NCBI GenBank assembly: GCA_011316305.1
Contig: SAUG01000133.1
Location: forward strand, 95,716 to 159,715
DNA from: Rusavskia elegans
Taxonomy: Eukaryota; Ascomycota; Lecanoromycetes; Teloschistales; Teloschistaceae
Direction of reading: 5' to 3'
Length of the DNA stretch: 64,000 nucleotides
The translations under genes and the position numbers were made by a program. Positions 24,891 through 37,861 of the stretch are shown piece by piece; the stretch's first letter is position 1; each line of letters begins with the position of its first letter. The notes beneath the pieces are model-generated. The model made no database searches and had not been told where the DNA came from. It saw only the letters and a list, made by a program, of their open reading frames with translations.

Positions 24891-26174
24891 ATGTCCGACC
24901 AAGCATATGCAAAAAAAGACCTTCCTCGATCTCATCCTCCGCCTCGAACACATGACACCGATGCCCCAGCGAAGATAGCACAACCAACTTCCAAAATGGC
25001 CAAACCCCCTAAACCCCGCAACCCAAAACGGCTTTCCCCCTCCGCAACCAAACCACTTCCCACCAACCCCAAAAGCAACAACACCAAACTCCCAACATCT
25101 TCCCCCTTCACCACCCCCTCCACCTCCCTCAAAACCCTCCTCACCACCTTTCCCACCTCCCACATCTACATCCTCCACCTAGACCCCACGCCTCCCTCCC
25201 ACCGCCGGCAAATCTTCCTCGTCCCCCTCCTCTTCAACACCCTCCTCCTCGCCCTCCTATCATACCGCCTTTACACGGCCCTACCAACCTACCTCGCCCT
25301 CTTCGCCTCCATCCTCGGCTACACGAGCCCCGCATCCATAAACCTCTCTTCCACGCCTCTCGCCGCCGTGCTCTCGATAATCGTCAAACGAATGGCAATG
25401 TTCACATTCGACGGACTGATACTAGGCCGGTACGTCGCCGAATGGCCATTAATGTTTTTCTGGGGTGGCGGAGACGGGGCCGGGGGCACAAACAACGATA
25501 CAGGGACGGGGTGTATGGGCTGGCGAATCCGGATCGGTTTTCCCCCCGCGGGAAGGGAGGTAGTGGTAAGAAGGAGTAGGCGGTGGGCGGACGATATCAG
25601 TGCTATCAGCCATTCAATTCTAGAAGACTCCGAGAAAGGTTCCGGGAAAGAAGGGGAAGGAAAAGAGAAAGAGATTATAAAGGCCGCGGTAACGAAATCA
25701 CGACTCCGATCCAAGAGCGGACTTTCGCTCGTCGATGGGGATTGGGATCTTTATTACACGGGCATGGTGGACGCGCACGCTTTGCTATCTGATTCCGAGA
25801 GCGGATTAGAGTGGGAGGAATTAGAGAAGGGGGGGCCTGTGGTCTGCGTCTTCCATGGCGCAAAAGACGAATGGATGATATGGAGACCTTGGGACGATGA
25901 CGAGCAAAAGCTTGCAGAAGAGGACGAAGGAGGAAGCAAGTTACGGAGATTCAAAGATTTGTTGACGGCGATGGGGAGGGAAGGGTTGTTTTTTCGGTGG
26001 GTGGAGGTTATGCAGTATGAGACGAGTATTGAGGGGAAGTTTACGAAGGAGAGGAGAGAAAAGGTGATACAGGTGTCGAGAAAGTTGTTTGAGAGGCAGG
26101 GGGTTAGTTGGGATGAGGTGATTGATGGGATAGGGGGTTTGGATGGATTACCGGGGATGGAGGTTACTTCGTGA
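24891..26174 (+). CDS. Uncharacterised membrane-associated fungal protein
   Basis: A single-exon frame of 427 aa; I do not recognise the family. Residues 1-100 are Pro/Ser/Thr/Lys-rich and probably disordered. Residues about 107-125 (FLVPLLFNTLLLALLSY) form a clear transmembrane segment, with further hydrophobic stretches near 130-146 and 157-175. The C-terminal half is soluble, with a conserved-looking stretch WDLYYTGMVDAHALLSD, VCVFHGAKDEWMIWRPWDDD and FFRWVEVMQYETSIEGKFTKE. The real start may be Met36 (24996, MAKPPKPRNPKR), because the upstream ATG leaves only 108 bp to the divergent hom6 start. The N-terminal half is very C-rich on the coding strand and the C-terminal half G-rich, an odd composition switch. 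Confidence 0.75.
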   Translation: MSDQAYAKKDLPRSHPPPRTHDTDAPAKIAQPTSKMAKPPKPRNPKRLSPSATKPLPTNPKSNNTKLPTSSPFTTPSTSLKTLLTTFPTSHIYILHLDPTPPSHRRQIFLVPLLFNTLLLALLSYRLYTALPTYLALFASILGYTSPASINLSSTPLAAVLSIIVKRMAMFTFDGLILGRYVAEWPLMFFWGGGDGAGGTNNDTGTGCMGWRIRIGFPPAGREVVVRRSRRWADDISAISHSILEDSEKGSGKEGEGKEKEIIKAAVTKSRLRSKSGLSLVDGDWDLYYTGMVDAHALLSDSESGLEWEELEKGGPVVCVFHGAKDEWMIWRPWDDDEQKLAEEDEGGSKLRRFKDLLTAMGREGLFFRWVEVMQYETSIEGKFTKERREKVIQVSRKLFERQGVSWDEVIDGIGGLDGLPGMEVTS

Positions 26175-26322
26175 AATGAAATTATTATAATCAACTGCAA
26201 GCCTTTTAGACGAGATCGTAAATATCATATTAACCGAAAGCTATGCATTAATAAAAAACTACCACTCGCAGAAGAACCGAAAATAATTCAACCCCATCAC
26301 CCATCTTCGCTTAGCGCACACC

Positions 26323-28050
26323 TCAATTCCCCTTCACCTCCCTCAATGCCCTCCCAATCTTACCTCCCTCTTTCTTCCGATTCCACGGATCACTCGGCAT
26401 AACCCACCCTCTAATCGTCTTCGCCTGCCTCTTCTCCGCCATCCCCGGCTCCGGAATCCACGTATCCTTCTTCTCCAAAACTTTACTCCTCGTCACATCG
26501 CCCGGCGGACCGATCTCGACCCTCCACCCCAACTGTCCCGGTAGCGGCTCATCCTTGGCCAACATATGCAAATACCACAACGCAAGACAAGCCGTCAAAC
26601 CCTCCTGATTCTTCAACGCGATCGTAGGCGCGAGCTCCAAGAACCCGAAATAAGGGATATTATCATCATCATCTGCCTGTGCTTCTTCCTCGGAGGAATG
26701 GCCGCCGCTGTTGGGGGAACCAAGCCGCACGCAGACGAGTTCGATCTCCGTGATGATGAATCCGTAGCGGCAGGAATGTTCGCGCATGTAGCGATGGATA
26801 TGCGCGAGTCCGGATAGGTATTCGACGCGCCGTTGGCCCATTTCGTGGCGCATGCTCGTGTTCCAGCGGTCGAAGGTTTTGACGATGCCGACGACGCGGC
26901 CGCGACCGTTGCCCGCGAGAGTCTTTTCGTAGTCGTTTTGGTAGTTGGCCAGGAAGTGGGGGCCGTCGCGACCTTTGTCGGCGGCGCGCATGGAGAGGTA
27001 GTTTGGGGTTCCGATGGAGGCTTTGAGGGCGGAGCTGATTTTTGGGACAAAGAAGGAGGCGTAGATGTCTTGGAGGGCGGATTCGGAAGACGGATGGAGG
27101 TGCGATGACGGGATTTGGGGTTGTTGCATTTTGGCGGCTCGAAAGCTGACGTTTAGGAGGGAGGTGAAGCCGGGGATGGAGTGGATGGTGTCGAGGTTGA
27201 AGTCGTCCCATGTTTCGAGATTGCGGATGTCCCACCAGAAGTGAGAATGCTGGCCATAGCCGTTCATGACGTTGACGCGTTCAACGAGGTTGACGGCTGG
27301 GTTGGCACTGGTCAAGTATTTCTGGAGGGTTGTTTGAGGCTCATCTTCGGAGACGTAGACGAAGTCGGCTAGAATGCTGGCATCGTATGAGGAATAAGAG
27401 TAGCTGGGTTGGTAAGTGGTGATGGGAGGTGGGATGAAGGTTGAAGCTCCGGGGTTCACAGAGTTTGTGTAGTAGGTCGGGCGGGTCTTGAAAGTAGGAG
27501 TCCCACTTCGGTATGGGGCACTGCTGTACGGACGTGTAGTGGCTGCGTTCCATGGCGTCGATGAGGATCTTGCGTGACCACTTGGTTTGCGAGAGTATGA
27601 GGACGAGAATGTCACGGGTGAGTTGATAGCTGAGGTTGCGGTCCAGGGACTTGCGGTTGAGGTCGCAGAGACGGGCGAAACCAGATTCACACACGCTGGT
27701 GGAGAGGTGGTGCTACGTTGCATGCCAGGTCTGGACAGCTGCGTTGTCCGCGCTTGGGGGCAGGGGGCCTGCGACGAAGCTCGCCTGTGTACATTTGGGC
27801 GGACTATCGGCTTGAGGGTTGAGTCTTGGGTGCGAAGCTTTGGCAGAAGAGTTGGGCCATGCTGTCGGATTGGAGAGCGACTGGGTGTTGTGGCATGGGT
27901 GGCGACGGACTCTGGTGAGGAATTCTGTGAGCAGACGGTGGACGTCGAGGTATGACGACTATGGCGACCGTCATTGCGTGTGTAAGGGGCTCCAGTGTAG
28001 GGAGGAGTGATTGCGCGGTAATACTGAGACTGATATGGCTCTAATGACAT
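26323..28050 (-). CDS. Conserved fungal protein of unknown function
   Basis: Single-exon frame, 575 aa. Residues 1-225 are Ser/Thr/Pro/Tyr-rich low complexity with many basic residues, likely disordered and phosphorylatable. From about residue 230 a folded domain follows: ILADFVYVSEDEP, HSHFWWDIRNLETWDDFNLD, IGTPNYLSMRAADKGRDGPH, then FDRWNTSMRHEMGQRRVEYL, and HSCRYGFIITEIELVCVRLG with YFGFLELAPTIAL. The F-I-I-T-E-x-E run resembles fungal proteins carried as hypothetical in many ascomycetes, but I cannot assign a function. Its 3' end converges with the 24891 gene. Confidence 0.75.
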   Translation of the reverse strand: MSLEPYQSQYYRAITPPYTGAPYTRNDGRHSRHTSTSTVCSQNSSPESVATHATTPSRSPIRQHGPTLLPKLRTQDSTLKPIVRPNVHRRASSQAPCPQARTTQLSRPGMQRSTTSPPACVNLVSPVSATSTASPWTATSAINSPVTFSSSYSRKPSGHARSSSTPWNAATTRPYSSAPYRSGTPTFKTRPTYYTNSVNPGASTFIPPPITTYQPSYSYSSYDASILADFVYVSEDEPQTTLQKYLTSANPAVNLVERVNVMNGYGQHSHFWWDIRNLETWDDFNLDTIHSIPGFTSLLNVSFRAAKMQQPQIPSSHLHPSSESALQDIYASFFVPKISSALKASIGTPNYLSMRAADKGRDGPHFLANYQNDYEKTLAGNGRGRVVGIVKTFDRWNTSMRHEMGQRRVEYLSGLAHIHRYMREHSCRYGFIITEIELVCVRLGSPNSGGHSSEEEAQADDDDNIPYFGFLELAPTIALKNQEGLTACLALWYLHMLAKDEPLPGQLGWRVEIGPPGDVTRSKVLEKKDTWIPEPGMAEKRQAKTIRGWVMPSDPWNRKKEGGKIGRALREVKGN

Positions 28051-29043
28051 GATTGCTGACGATTGGGGTATCTCCGGACGATTTCGGCTGGTATCAAACC
28101 AACACGCGTGCCTGACGCTCTATGTGATGTAGTCGTAAAATGCTGATGCTGTGCTTGCGCTTGAGATTAGGGGAGACCGGCTCCTGTGTTAGTCTAGAGT
28201 GGACAAGTAGGAAAGAAACAAAAGAGATTCGTTCAATTGGCAAACCAGGCCGTTTCGCTCCGAGAAATGCTGTGGAAAGAAAGAGGAGAAGGAGTTGACG
28301 AAGAAGAGATACTTATCATTGATAGAGAGGCTCCCATCCACTACTTGGATGAAACGCGTGTGCAGAGTAGTTAAAGTTCGAAGCAAGACGGGCATCTGAA
28401 ACATGGACCAGAGAGTGGGCGATATTGTCAACGATACGAGATGGTAAGCAAACAAAGGACGTGAAACGCGAGTCGATAAGACAAGCAATGTCGCGCGTCA
28501 ACATGGGGTTCATCATGAGATCTTTCGTGTGGCTATTCTTGTGGCACCTGGGGTCGTAAGAGCCTCGATCTGTTGGAGAACCTAGCAGAGCGCCACTCGT
28601 AGACCAAGCAATTTGAGGATTTCTGAGAATTCGAACAGAAGGGAGGCCTGGAGCTGTGTCAGATGTCTTTGGGTTTCATTTTGGCAGGCGCCAACCATAT
28701 ATAGAGCTCCAAACACGTCTGGAGCAATGATTCTGGGCATCTCCTGGGCGCTCTACAAGCAAGATCGTTGACGCCCATGATGGAGGAAGAAGTGTCGTTG
28801 AATCTGGATGACGGCGCGTACCAGGCGCGTGCCATGGCGCGTAGGGCTGGAAGCACGCTCCTATTGGTCCGTCCCAACCACGCTTTTTACCTCTCGTCTC
28901 CTCGACTGCTCACGTCCTTTTCACGACCAAGACCACTACCAGGACTAGTCAACATCAACGCGATGGCCGACCAATTGTATGTTGGAGCTCTGCATATCTT
29001 GAAACTCGCAACTGGGAATGGAGATCGATGAGTCAACTTTGGC
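28051..29043. other. Intergenic, no gene seen
   Basis: About 1 kb between the start of the 26323 gene and the 3' end of the decayed oxidoreductase. Short open frames on both strands show no family likeness. It is normal-composition DNA, not RIP-mutated. Confidence 0.55.
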
Positions 29044-30844
29044 TCAACTCCCGTCGAAGCTATACCACCCAGACCGCTGATCATTCCATGCCTCCGTGGC
29101 CGTACCCGAGTGTTCCTTCCTGTCCTGATGGCTGTTTGCATGAATGTGGAGGCACAGTCGATCCAGCGTGGAGGATAGTGCAGAGCGAGCAACTCCAAAT
29201 TCTCCGTAAATCGCGGACCTTCTCACGCTGTGGCCTCCGAAGAAGACTCGACCTTGCATTACCGGCACAACTTTCTCCTGCCACCAAGCGGCCCAGTCGA
29301 TGACTTTCCTATCGCGCCGTGCCTCTTCTGCTGCAAAGACCATTGCATGGCTACGGATGATATCTTCGAGCGTGCAACCGGTGTGCTCTCTCTGAGCTTC
29401 GTCACGCCGGGTCCGATTCCGCTCCGTAGCCTCCATCGCACGAATGAGTTGCCATGTGAGGCCTTCGTCTCCTCCGCCATGGACCCCACCAGCTTGATGA
29501 GGATAATGCACTTGGGCTTTTGACGTTGCGAAGTCGTACACACGGATCATTTTGCCGTCATATCCGATCTCTCCTTTGCTCCCATAGACTTGTCCTCGTC
29601 TTTCGCGTTGTTTCTCCGTTTGTGCTATCATGTGAAAAGTGGCAGTCTTGGCACCTCGGCCCTTAATTCGCTCTGACATTGACAGTTGTTTGTCATGCGG
29701 TAATGGGTTGTCGTCCCAGTTGGTTGTGACAATTTGGTCGTCGCAGACATCATTGTCACTCTCATACATACATCGGCCAAACCATGGTCGACGCTCGATC
29801 TTGCTAAGGTCGGTCCGGTGGTCCTAATCCTCCAGCAAACGTGTTCGTAGACGTCGAGCAGCCGAATCCATTCCCTCATGTCCGAGCAGATCCTCAATAT
29901 CTGGATCCACGATATGTACTGGCCAGCCAGCGTTACCCGAGGCAAGGAACTTATCATGGTAGATTTTTCTTAGCACTGTACATGCAAACGCTTTCAGCGG
30001 GACAGGAAAAGACAGTTGGTGGCGTTCCCTGCCAGTTCAGGCTTCCTGGAGCGCTTGAAATATTTCAATGAGCCTGTCGACGAGACATCCTCTGGGAGAT
30101 GTGGAGGGCTGCTCGATCCGGTTGGCGGAGAGCAAAGCAGCCATAACAAGTAGTCAACGTCGTGGCAGGATTTGGTCAGTAGTGAAGGTGCCGTCACCGA
30201 CTCCTTGCGCCAGTTGCCACTCGTCTCTGTCAGTGTCTTCTCAACTTCGTCCCTGGGTCCAGAGTACTTACCGCACGTAGCTGTGTTAAAAATGCGACCA
30301 GCCAACGGGCTCGGTGTACTCGATAGACAGTATCTCGCCAATGATACAATCCTCGAGCAAGAGCTTCCTTAGCAGTACATTGTGCGGATTGTAATGCAGC
30401 ACATGGCCGATAGAAAATATCGACGTAGGCGATTCGCTAATGGAAGGCTGCAATGACCTGTAGATACTTAAGCAGTCCTGAAGGGTCGTGGCAAGCGGCT
30501 TCTCGCTCATCAAATGTAGATTGAGACGAGCGAGCCCAATGATAATTTCAGCATGCATGTCATCGAGCGTGCACATAAAGATACCGTCCAGTCCAGGCTC
30601 GATGTCTTCTGACGATCCCTTTTTTCGCGGCGTTGGGTCTTATACGCTCGAAAGGCCTTCCAATCGTCGAAGCTCTGTCCAGTCAGGGGCTGGTTGTTTC
30701 CCCATATATATTTCCAGCCCAAGGCATCCCGCTAACAGCATACACAACCGCATCTGTATACTCTGTGACAGCTCGAGCATAGGCTTTGTCGCGAGCACCA
30801 GCGCCGATGATCAAAGGCCTTAATGTTTCAAGTTGATCTGGCAT
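29044..30844 (-). pseudogene. Gfo/Idh/MocA-family oxidoreductase, decayed
   Basis: Starts at 30844 (MPDQLETLRPLIIGAGARDK, the Rossmann start) and can be followed through GWKYIWGNNQPLTGQSFDDW, then CTLDDMHAEII, then LHLMSEKPLATT, the sugar-dehydrogenase EKP motif, VGWSHF, SYVR/GNWRKES, KSCHDVDYLLWL and a long C-terminal domain ending near 29044. Lesions: a short deletion with frameshift near 30735 (missing residues between VVYAV and RDALG), a 1-nt frameshift in an A-run near 30628, a TAA stop after VGWSHF near 30281, a +1 in a T-run near 30015, a +1 in an A-run near 29970, and a TAG after LLED near 29826. One normal intron (about 30269-30215) remains. Several shifts are in homopolymers, so sequencing error must be excluded, but the stops and deletion favour a true pseudogene. 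Confidence 0.75.
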
Positions 30845-31095
30845 TGATTCTTTAGGTCGCGTGTACTGATGGGGAAAAGCGCGCAGCGGCAGCCGTGACT
30901 CTGAGACCACACATCCACTTGCTGTTGATGTTACGTCGCCATTACAGTCTGTCGATCTTTCGTCGTACGGGAAATTGTAGACTACGACTCACAAGAAGTC
31001 CCACGAGGAAGGTCGAAGACGGTCTTTGGCATCCAGTCTTGCCCCTTCCGAATTCAGCCAACCAATCATTTACATTCATTGGGCACAGCAATATA

Positions 31096-31964
31096 ATGGG
31101 CATTACACCAGGGGCACCCATTACAGATCCGCTGGTATGGATCGACTGCGAGGTTTGTTACTGATGAGAGCTCATATCCCCAGCTGCCCCGCTCACTGCA
31201 GGACGATTTCTACGTAGATGACCGGGCTGGATGTGGACAACGATGAGATTATTTCATTGTGCTGCTTCATCACGGATGCACAACTCAATCTTCTGGATGA
31301 ACAGGGATTTGAAGCAGTCGTCCATCTAGAAAAACCGCGACTGGATGCTATGGACGAATGGTGTATAGCCACGCACGGGAAAACGGGTCTCACCAAAGCC
31401 TCAATCGCATCAACGACGACAGCTCAAGAAGCCGCCGATGGACTGCTTGCGTATATCGAGAAGTATGTACCGAGATCTGTCAGAGGACTACTGGCGGGCA
31501 ATTCGGTCCATCAGGACAAAGCGTTCCTACGCAAGCCACCTTTCGACTCGATAATTCGATATCTACATTATCGGATGCTCGATGTGAGCTCGATCAATGA
31601 AGCCGCCAGACGGTGGGCGCCCCCGGGCGCTTTCGATAAAGCTCCACGGAAGGATAGCCTTCATCAAGCCCGGGAGGATATATTGGACAGCATTCGGGAG
31701 GCTAGGTTCTACCGGGATGTTTTCTTCAAACGCCCAAAAGAAAAGGGCACTGCACCAGGAATGATAACCAACGTCAAGGCTACCGAAGATAAAGCTGCCG
31801 AGGATAAAGCTGTCAAGAACAAAGCTGCGGAGGATAAAGCAGCTCAGGAAAAGGCTGCTCAGGAGAAGATGGCTCTGATCTCCAGGAAAAGAGAAGAAGC
31901 GTTGGCAGCTCGAGCGAAGAAATGGGCCGCCGCAAATGGCTCGGCCAGGGTGCTTCCGCGATGA
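31096..31964 (+). CDS. Oligoribonuclease (DEDDh 3'-5' exonuclease) with Lys/Ala-rich tail
   Basis: Degrades very short RNAs, in fungi usually mitochondrial (REX2-type). Exons 31096-31152 and 31218-31964; 804 nt, 267 aa. The first catalytic pair is WIDCEMTGLD, with the intron falling exactly between E and M. Next come GNSVHQDKAFL (second Asp), HYRMLDVSS (third Asp region) and LHQAREDI, which carries the His and Asp of the DEDDh site. The catalytic domain ends near residue 200. After it comes a tail of short repeats of the form (A/K)EDKAA-(E/Q)-(D/E)KA, ending in KKWAAANGSARVLPR, which I do not know from the family. No clear mitochondrial presequence is seen with this start; upstream in-frame sequence is open to 30895 with another ATG. 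Confidence 0.9.
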
Positions 31965-32246
31965 TACCTCACAAAGTTGGAATCTCGGGAAATATAATGT
32001 CTCGAAGAGGGAAAGGTGGCGTTTGGATGCAGCCAAGATATCTTGAAGCAGACGTCTGGTGACGTGTTGGGCAGGTGGGCTGCTGCCCCACCACCATTGG
32101 ATGCAATTATTATTGACGGAAAAGTTTCAACGATTTGGATATTTTTTTCTTCATAAATTGCTCGCCTGCTGCTTCAATTGCACCCATTGATCGCTCTGCT
32201 TCCTCCGTCCTTTGATTTAACCTTGGCTACAGTCATAGTCAACATC

Positions 32247-34059
<1,813 letters not shown>

Positions 34060-34312
34060 GGAGTCGGATATCAAGGGGCTTGTGTCGGTCGCCGGGGATA
34101 CATACAACTGATACGTCTCCATAATAAGGGCGTGTTGATATGGGTTGGTTTGGGGGAAAATCGGTAGCGTAGATAGAATGGCGCGTGTCCTAGAAATAGA
34201 ATATCTTTCATCCCTAAACATTCGTTTTGCTGGCACGTGCAGACACTTGCTCCTTAAGGACCTTGCATATCAGACAACTCCCTCCCAAAAGAAGAAAAGG
34301 CACTGACAAAGT

Positions 34313-35407
34313 CTACCCCAATTCCGCCAAAAACCTATCCGCCAACCTCTCCTCCCTCTTCCTCAAAATAACCCTCTTCCTCCCCTCCACCTCCCTCCTC
34401 CTCCTCTCCCTCCTCTCTTCCTGTTCCATCTTAACCCTCTCCGTCTCCCCCCTCATACCCTCCAACTCCCCCATCTCCCTCTTCCTACTCTCTTCATCCT
34501 TCGAAAACTGATAAAACCCCACCCCTTTACTCCGAATCTCCTTGGAAGCATCATAATGCGTTTCCAGCGGCGGAGTCAAACTCCTATCTCTTTTGCGGGC
34601 CAACTCGTCCATTTGGGCGGAGATGGTGACGTCCGGGTTGAAAGCGGAAGATTGGATGACGTCGCCGTGGATGAGGGTTGTAGAGGGTGGAGCGGGGCGG
34701 GCGGAAAAGGATTCGAGCTGGGAGGAGGCGTAGGCGGATGCGTTTTGGCGGCGGAGGTGGCGAGCGCGTTCTTGGCGGGTGCAGTGTCGGAGGCGGCCGA
34801 ATTCGTCGGTGTAGGTTACTTGTTCGTTATCACCATCGTCGTCGTCGTCGCAGTTGTCTTCGCCGGATGAAGTGTCGTCATTATCATTATCATTATCGTT
34901 ATTTTTATGACTGGTTCCGCCATTTCGATCCCGCTCAAGCTCATCCGCCCATTTCCGATCGAAATCCACAAGCGCATGTTCTTCCAGATTATGGGAGGAG
35001 TTGCGGCCGGCTGGAGGCACATAATCGCCCCTCTTCATCGCCGCATACAATCTCGCCTTCTCCTCCATCTTGCGTTTCGAGCGATGGAGTTCCTCTCTCT
35101 CCAACCCCGAACCACCTTGCCTCTGCCGACCTTGGATGTATCCATCAGATGAGGATGAGATATCAGCCAAAGCGCGCTTTTTGGTGTTTTTATTATGCGA
35201 TCTGAATATATCCTCTTTGGATGTTTTTGAGGGGCGGGGGCGGGCGTTGGTTGTTGATGATGATGGGTGGGAGGAGGAGGATTGGGCGAGGAGAGAGGAG
35301 AGTTGGGATGTGAATGCCAGGGAGGTGGAGGAGAAGGGGATTTCTTTGGTGGATTTGAGGCCGGCGTTGGGGCGGGGGACGCCGTAGAGGGGGTGGTTTG
35401 AGGACAT
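34313..35407 (-). CDS. CCDC174-like coiled-coil nuclear protein
   Basis: Single exon, 364 aa. The key signature is GVGFYQFSKDEESRKREMGE near residue 290, the core of the CCDC174 (DUF4078) family. It is preceded by RYxD-type text here seen as VTYTDEFGRLRHCTRQERARH. Residues about 165-195 are an acidic Asn/Asp run, encoded by a degenerate (ATTATC)n repeat at about 34876-34906. The C-terminus is a charged Arg/Glu helix. Human CCDC174 is linked to the exon junction/spliceosome; the role in fungi is not established. The coding strand is markedly purine-rich. Confidence 0.85.
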   Translation of the reverse strand: MSSNHPLYGVPRPNAGLKSTKEIPFSSTSLAFTSQLSSLLAQSSSSHPSSSTTNARPRPSKTSKEDIFRSHNKNTKKRALADISSSSDGYIQGRQRQGGSGLEREELHRSKRKMEEKARLYAAMKRGDYVPPAGRNSSHNLEEHALVDFDRKWADELERDRNGGTSHKNNDNDNDNDDTSSGEDNCDDDDDGDNEQVTYTDEFGRLRHCTRQERARHLRRQNASAYASSQLESFSARPAPPSTTLIHGDVIQSSAFNPDVTISAQMDELARKRDRSLTPPLETHYDASKEIRSKGVGFYQFSKDEESRKREMGELEGMRGETERVKMEQEERRERRRREVEGRKRVILRKREERLADRFLAELG

Positions 35408-35851
35408 GGTGGTCGCTGGTAATGTTCTTGATTGTTAGAGTTGTTGGAGCTGGTCGTAAAGGAATCTATTGAGGTGATGCTCGGCTTTAGCCGGATATAC
35501 GAGGATTGCGACGAGATTTTGGTGGAAATAGCCGGCTTGGCATGCCGGCAGGAAAGCCGTACCGAACTGATAAAGAGTTTCAACTGATCAATATTACTCA
35601 ATGCACCATGAAATTACCTGCGAGGCTGTCGGACCAGAGTGCCCCAAAAGCCTTCTAGCAGACAGGCGATTTCCTTAGAACTTTGGTTATCTGAGTGCTG
35701 GGTTTCCTAGGGAAGCAAAAGCTGATAAAACCAGTCTAGCGTGTATCGAGGGAATCCTCGCTGCCCCAGAAACCTTCATTGCACCCACCCCCTTCATAGC
35801 AACGGCTCTTGTTCAACATTCACTACTCATTTCCATCCCCCGACCACACTT
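35408..35851. other. Intergenic, no gene seen
   Basis: Lies between the start of the CCDC174-like gene and the 3' end of the KES1-like gene, both on the minus strand. It should hold the promoter of the former and the 3' UTR of the latter. No further structure seen. Confidence 0.5.
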
Positions 35852-37260
35852 TCACCCCATAGGACTCAATCCCTCGTGGAACGGTCTCCTCGCCGTCTCC
35901 GCCTTCGCCTTGTCGAATCTCCAGACACCACCCGTCTTCTCGGCCTCGATCCTCTCCCCTATGCTCTTCGCTAAACTCTCCCACCAATCCTCGGCCTTGT
36001 CGCTCCGCTTGAAGAATTTCCTCTCCCATTCCCTGCCTTCGCTTTGCTCCTTTCTTCTGTATTCGCGCTGGGCGTTCTCGATCTTGCTCTTCTCCGCGTT
36101 CGTGGTGTCCATGTCGCCCTTGGTGATGGCCGTGATGACCTTCTCCCACGCTTTGTTCGCTTCCCATGGATCTTGCTGTTCGAGAGCGGGGACGATGAGA
36201 GGAGTAATGGGCGCGTTGCGAGAGTTGTAGTTGTCGATGACGGTACCGTGCTTCCCACTGCCTTCGCGGATGGTGAAGGCTTCCGGCCATTGGCCCTCTA
36301 TGGAATACAAGACGTCCTTCTCCTTGCCAGTGGGATACAACGTGGCGGTGAAGCTATTCTTCTTACCAGAGACCCAGCCCTTGCCGGAGTAGTCGATCTT
36401 GCCGGTGTAACCGGTAGAGGAGGAAATGTAGGTGCATCCGTTGAGTTCAACAAAAGGTTTGCCATAGATGAGGCCTTCGATGTGGATGTTGGGGAGGGTG
36501 ATGAGGTAGGTTTCGGCCGGGGCGGAGGGGTTGTCTGGGGGTGTGAGGGTGAGGAGGGCGTGGCCGATTTGTTTGATGTGGATTGTACGGCTGAAGGAAG
36601 CCTTTTGGCCGTTGTAGCCTTCGAGCTGTGATGGATAAGTCAGAATTCGCCAATATATGCAGTAAGAAAGTCAGCCACCTTGATGCCGTGTTTGGGGTTT
36701 TGGATGCAGTAGGCTGTTACTGGTGGATGATGGCTGGTAAAGGAACCGTCAGCTCAACACAGATGACTGGAGAAAGATGATTGCCATACCTGACTTGTTC
36801 AGACACCAATTCGGTTGTCCCAGCTTCATCTTCCCATTTCCCCAGGAACAATTCACCCAAGAAGGGGTTCAGCGGTTTCTTCTCGGAGCCGTACTTGTCG
36901 TTACGTGTGCTGTAACTGGGCTTCAGGGTACTCAAGAACCATTTGAGGACCAGAAGTGCACGTTTGGCGGGATCTTTCTCCGCAGCAGGTGCAACGAATA
37001 CTGATGGATGTTGAGTCCAGTAGGCGGAGAATTCCGTGAGCGATAAGGTGCCGAGAATGAAAGGGGGAGCGGTCATGGAGGAGAGGTCGCCATTGAATGA
37101 TGCTATTGACTGTTCTGTAATTCAGTAATGGCAAACATTGAGACAAGGTGGTTGGGTGGACCTTTAGGAAGGAGGACCAGGAGCCCTTGTTTTGTGGTGA
37201 TACACCTCCACCCTCGTCTTTGGAGGACCCCGAGGCCGCAGTGTTCAGGGACGGAGACAT
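35852..37260 (-). CDS. kes1: Oxysterol-binding protein, KES1/OSH4 type (4 exons)
   Basis: Lipid transfer protein exchanging sterol and PI4P between membranes. Exons: 37260-37162, 37109-36790, 36733-36679, 36625-35852; 1248 nt, 415 aa. It is a short OSBP with only the ORD domain. The family signature [13 protein letters not shown] is assembled across the second intron. Also seen are [20 protein letters not shown] (lid/core start), [32 protein letters not shown], and the C-terminal [20 protein letters not shown] and [16 protein letters not shown] helices with conserved basic residues. The start at 37260 gives a plausible Ser/Gly-rich leader before [19 protein letters not shown]. Confidence 0.95.
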
Positions 37261-37861
37261 GATCGGTCACCGTAAGTGATCGAGGTGTTCCTGTGAGTCT
37301 GAGCAAAGAGATATGGATAGGTAATGAATAATCTGGATCAGGCCTCAGCTTGGCATGTTGAATTGCGGTCCACACAAGGAGGGCTTGGAGGGGCAAAATC
37401 CCAAAGCTCGCCACCCGCATCATGTGGCGCCATCATGGAAGGCTGTGTCGAAAACAGACAACTGAATAAGTTACCGACGTAACGATGCGGAAACCGCTGT
37501 AATATATATCTTTACTGTGATGATGGTTTCGATACCTCGACACTAGTAGCGTAAGGTATTTTCATTGCTTCTCCAATAATTACATACGAGGTCGCAACCA
37601 CCCTTCACTGCTCGGCCCGTAAGTTATCATGAGACCAGTATGCTTGATCAGGAAACCTAACACGTCTCTATGAGGCCCTGCAGGCTGACACTCAACGTGG
37701 ACCTCAGCACTGCGACGATCTGGATACTTTGAGAAAAACAACCGAAGCGCTGAATCAAGTATCGCTATCGTCCTTCATGTTTGGAGCTTCAATAGTAAGA
37801 AAGTTTTAAGGTACTAGACTACAAGACTCAGCCATAACAATAATAAAGATAGCAAAGCAAG
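37261..37861. other. Intergenic, no gene seen
   Basis: Divergent spacer between the KES1-like gene (minus) and the decayed HET gene (plus). Probably the KES1 promoter. No open frame with support. Confidence 0.5.

Noticed and set aside
34556..35205. Plus-strand frames opposite the CCDC174-like gene
   Set aside because: They are antisense shadows of a purine-rich coding strand and show no family signature.
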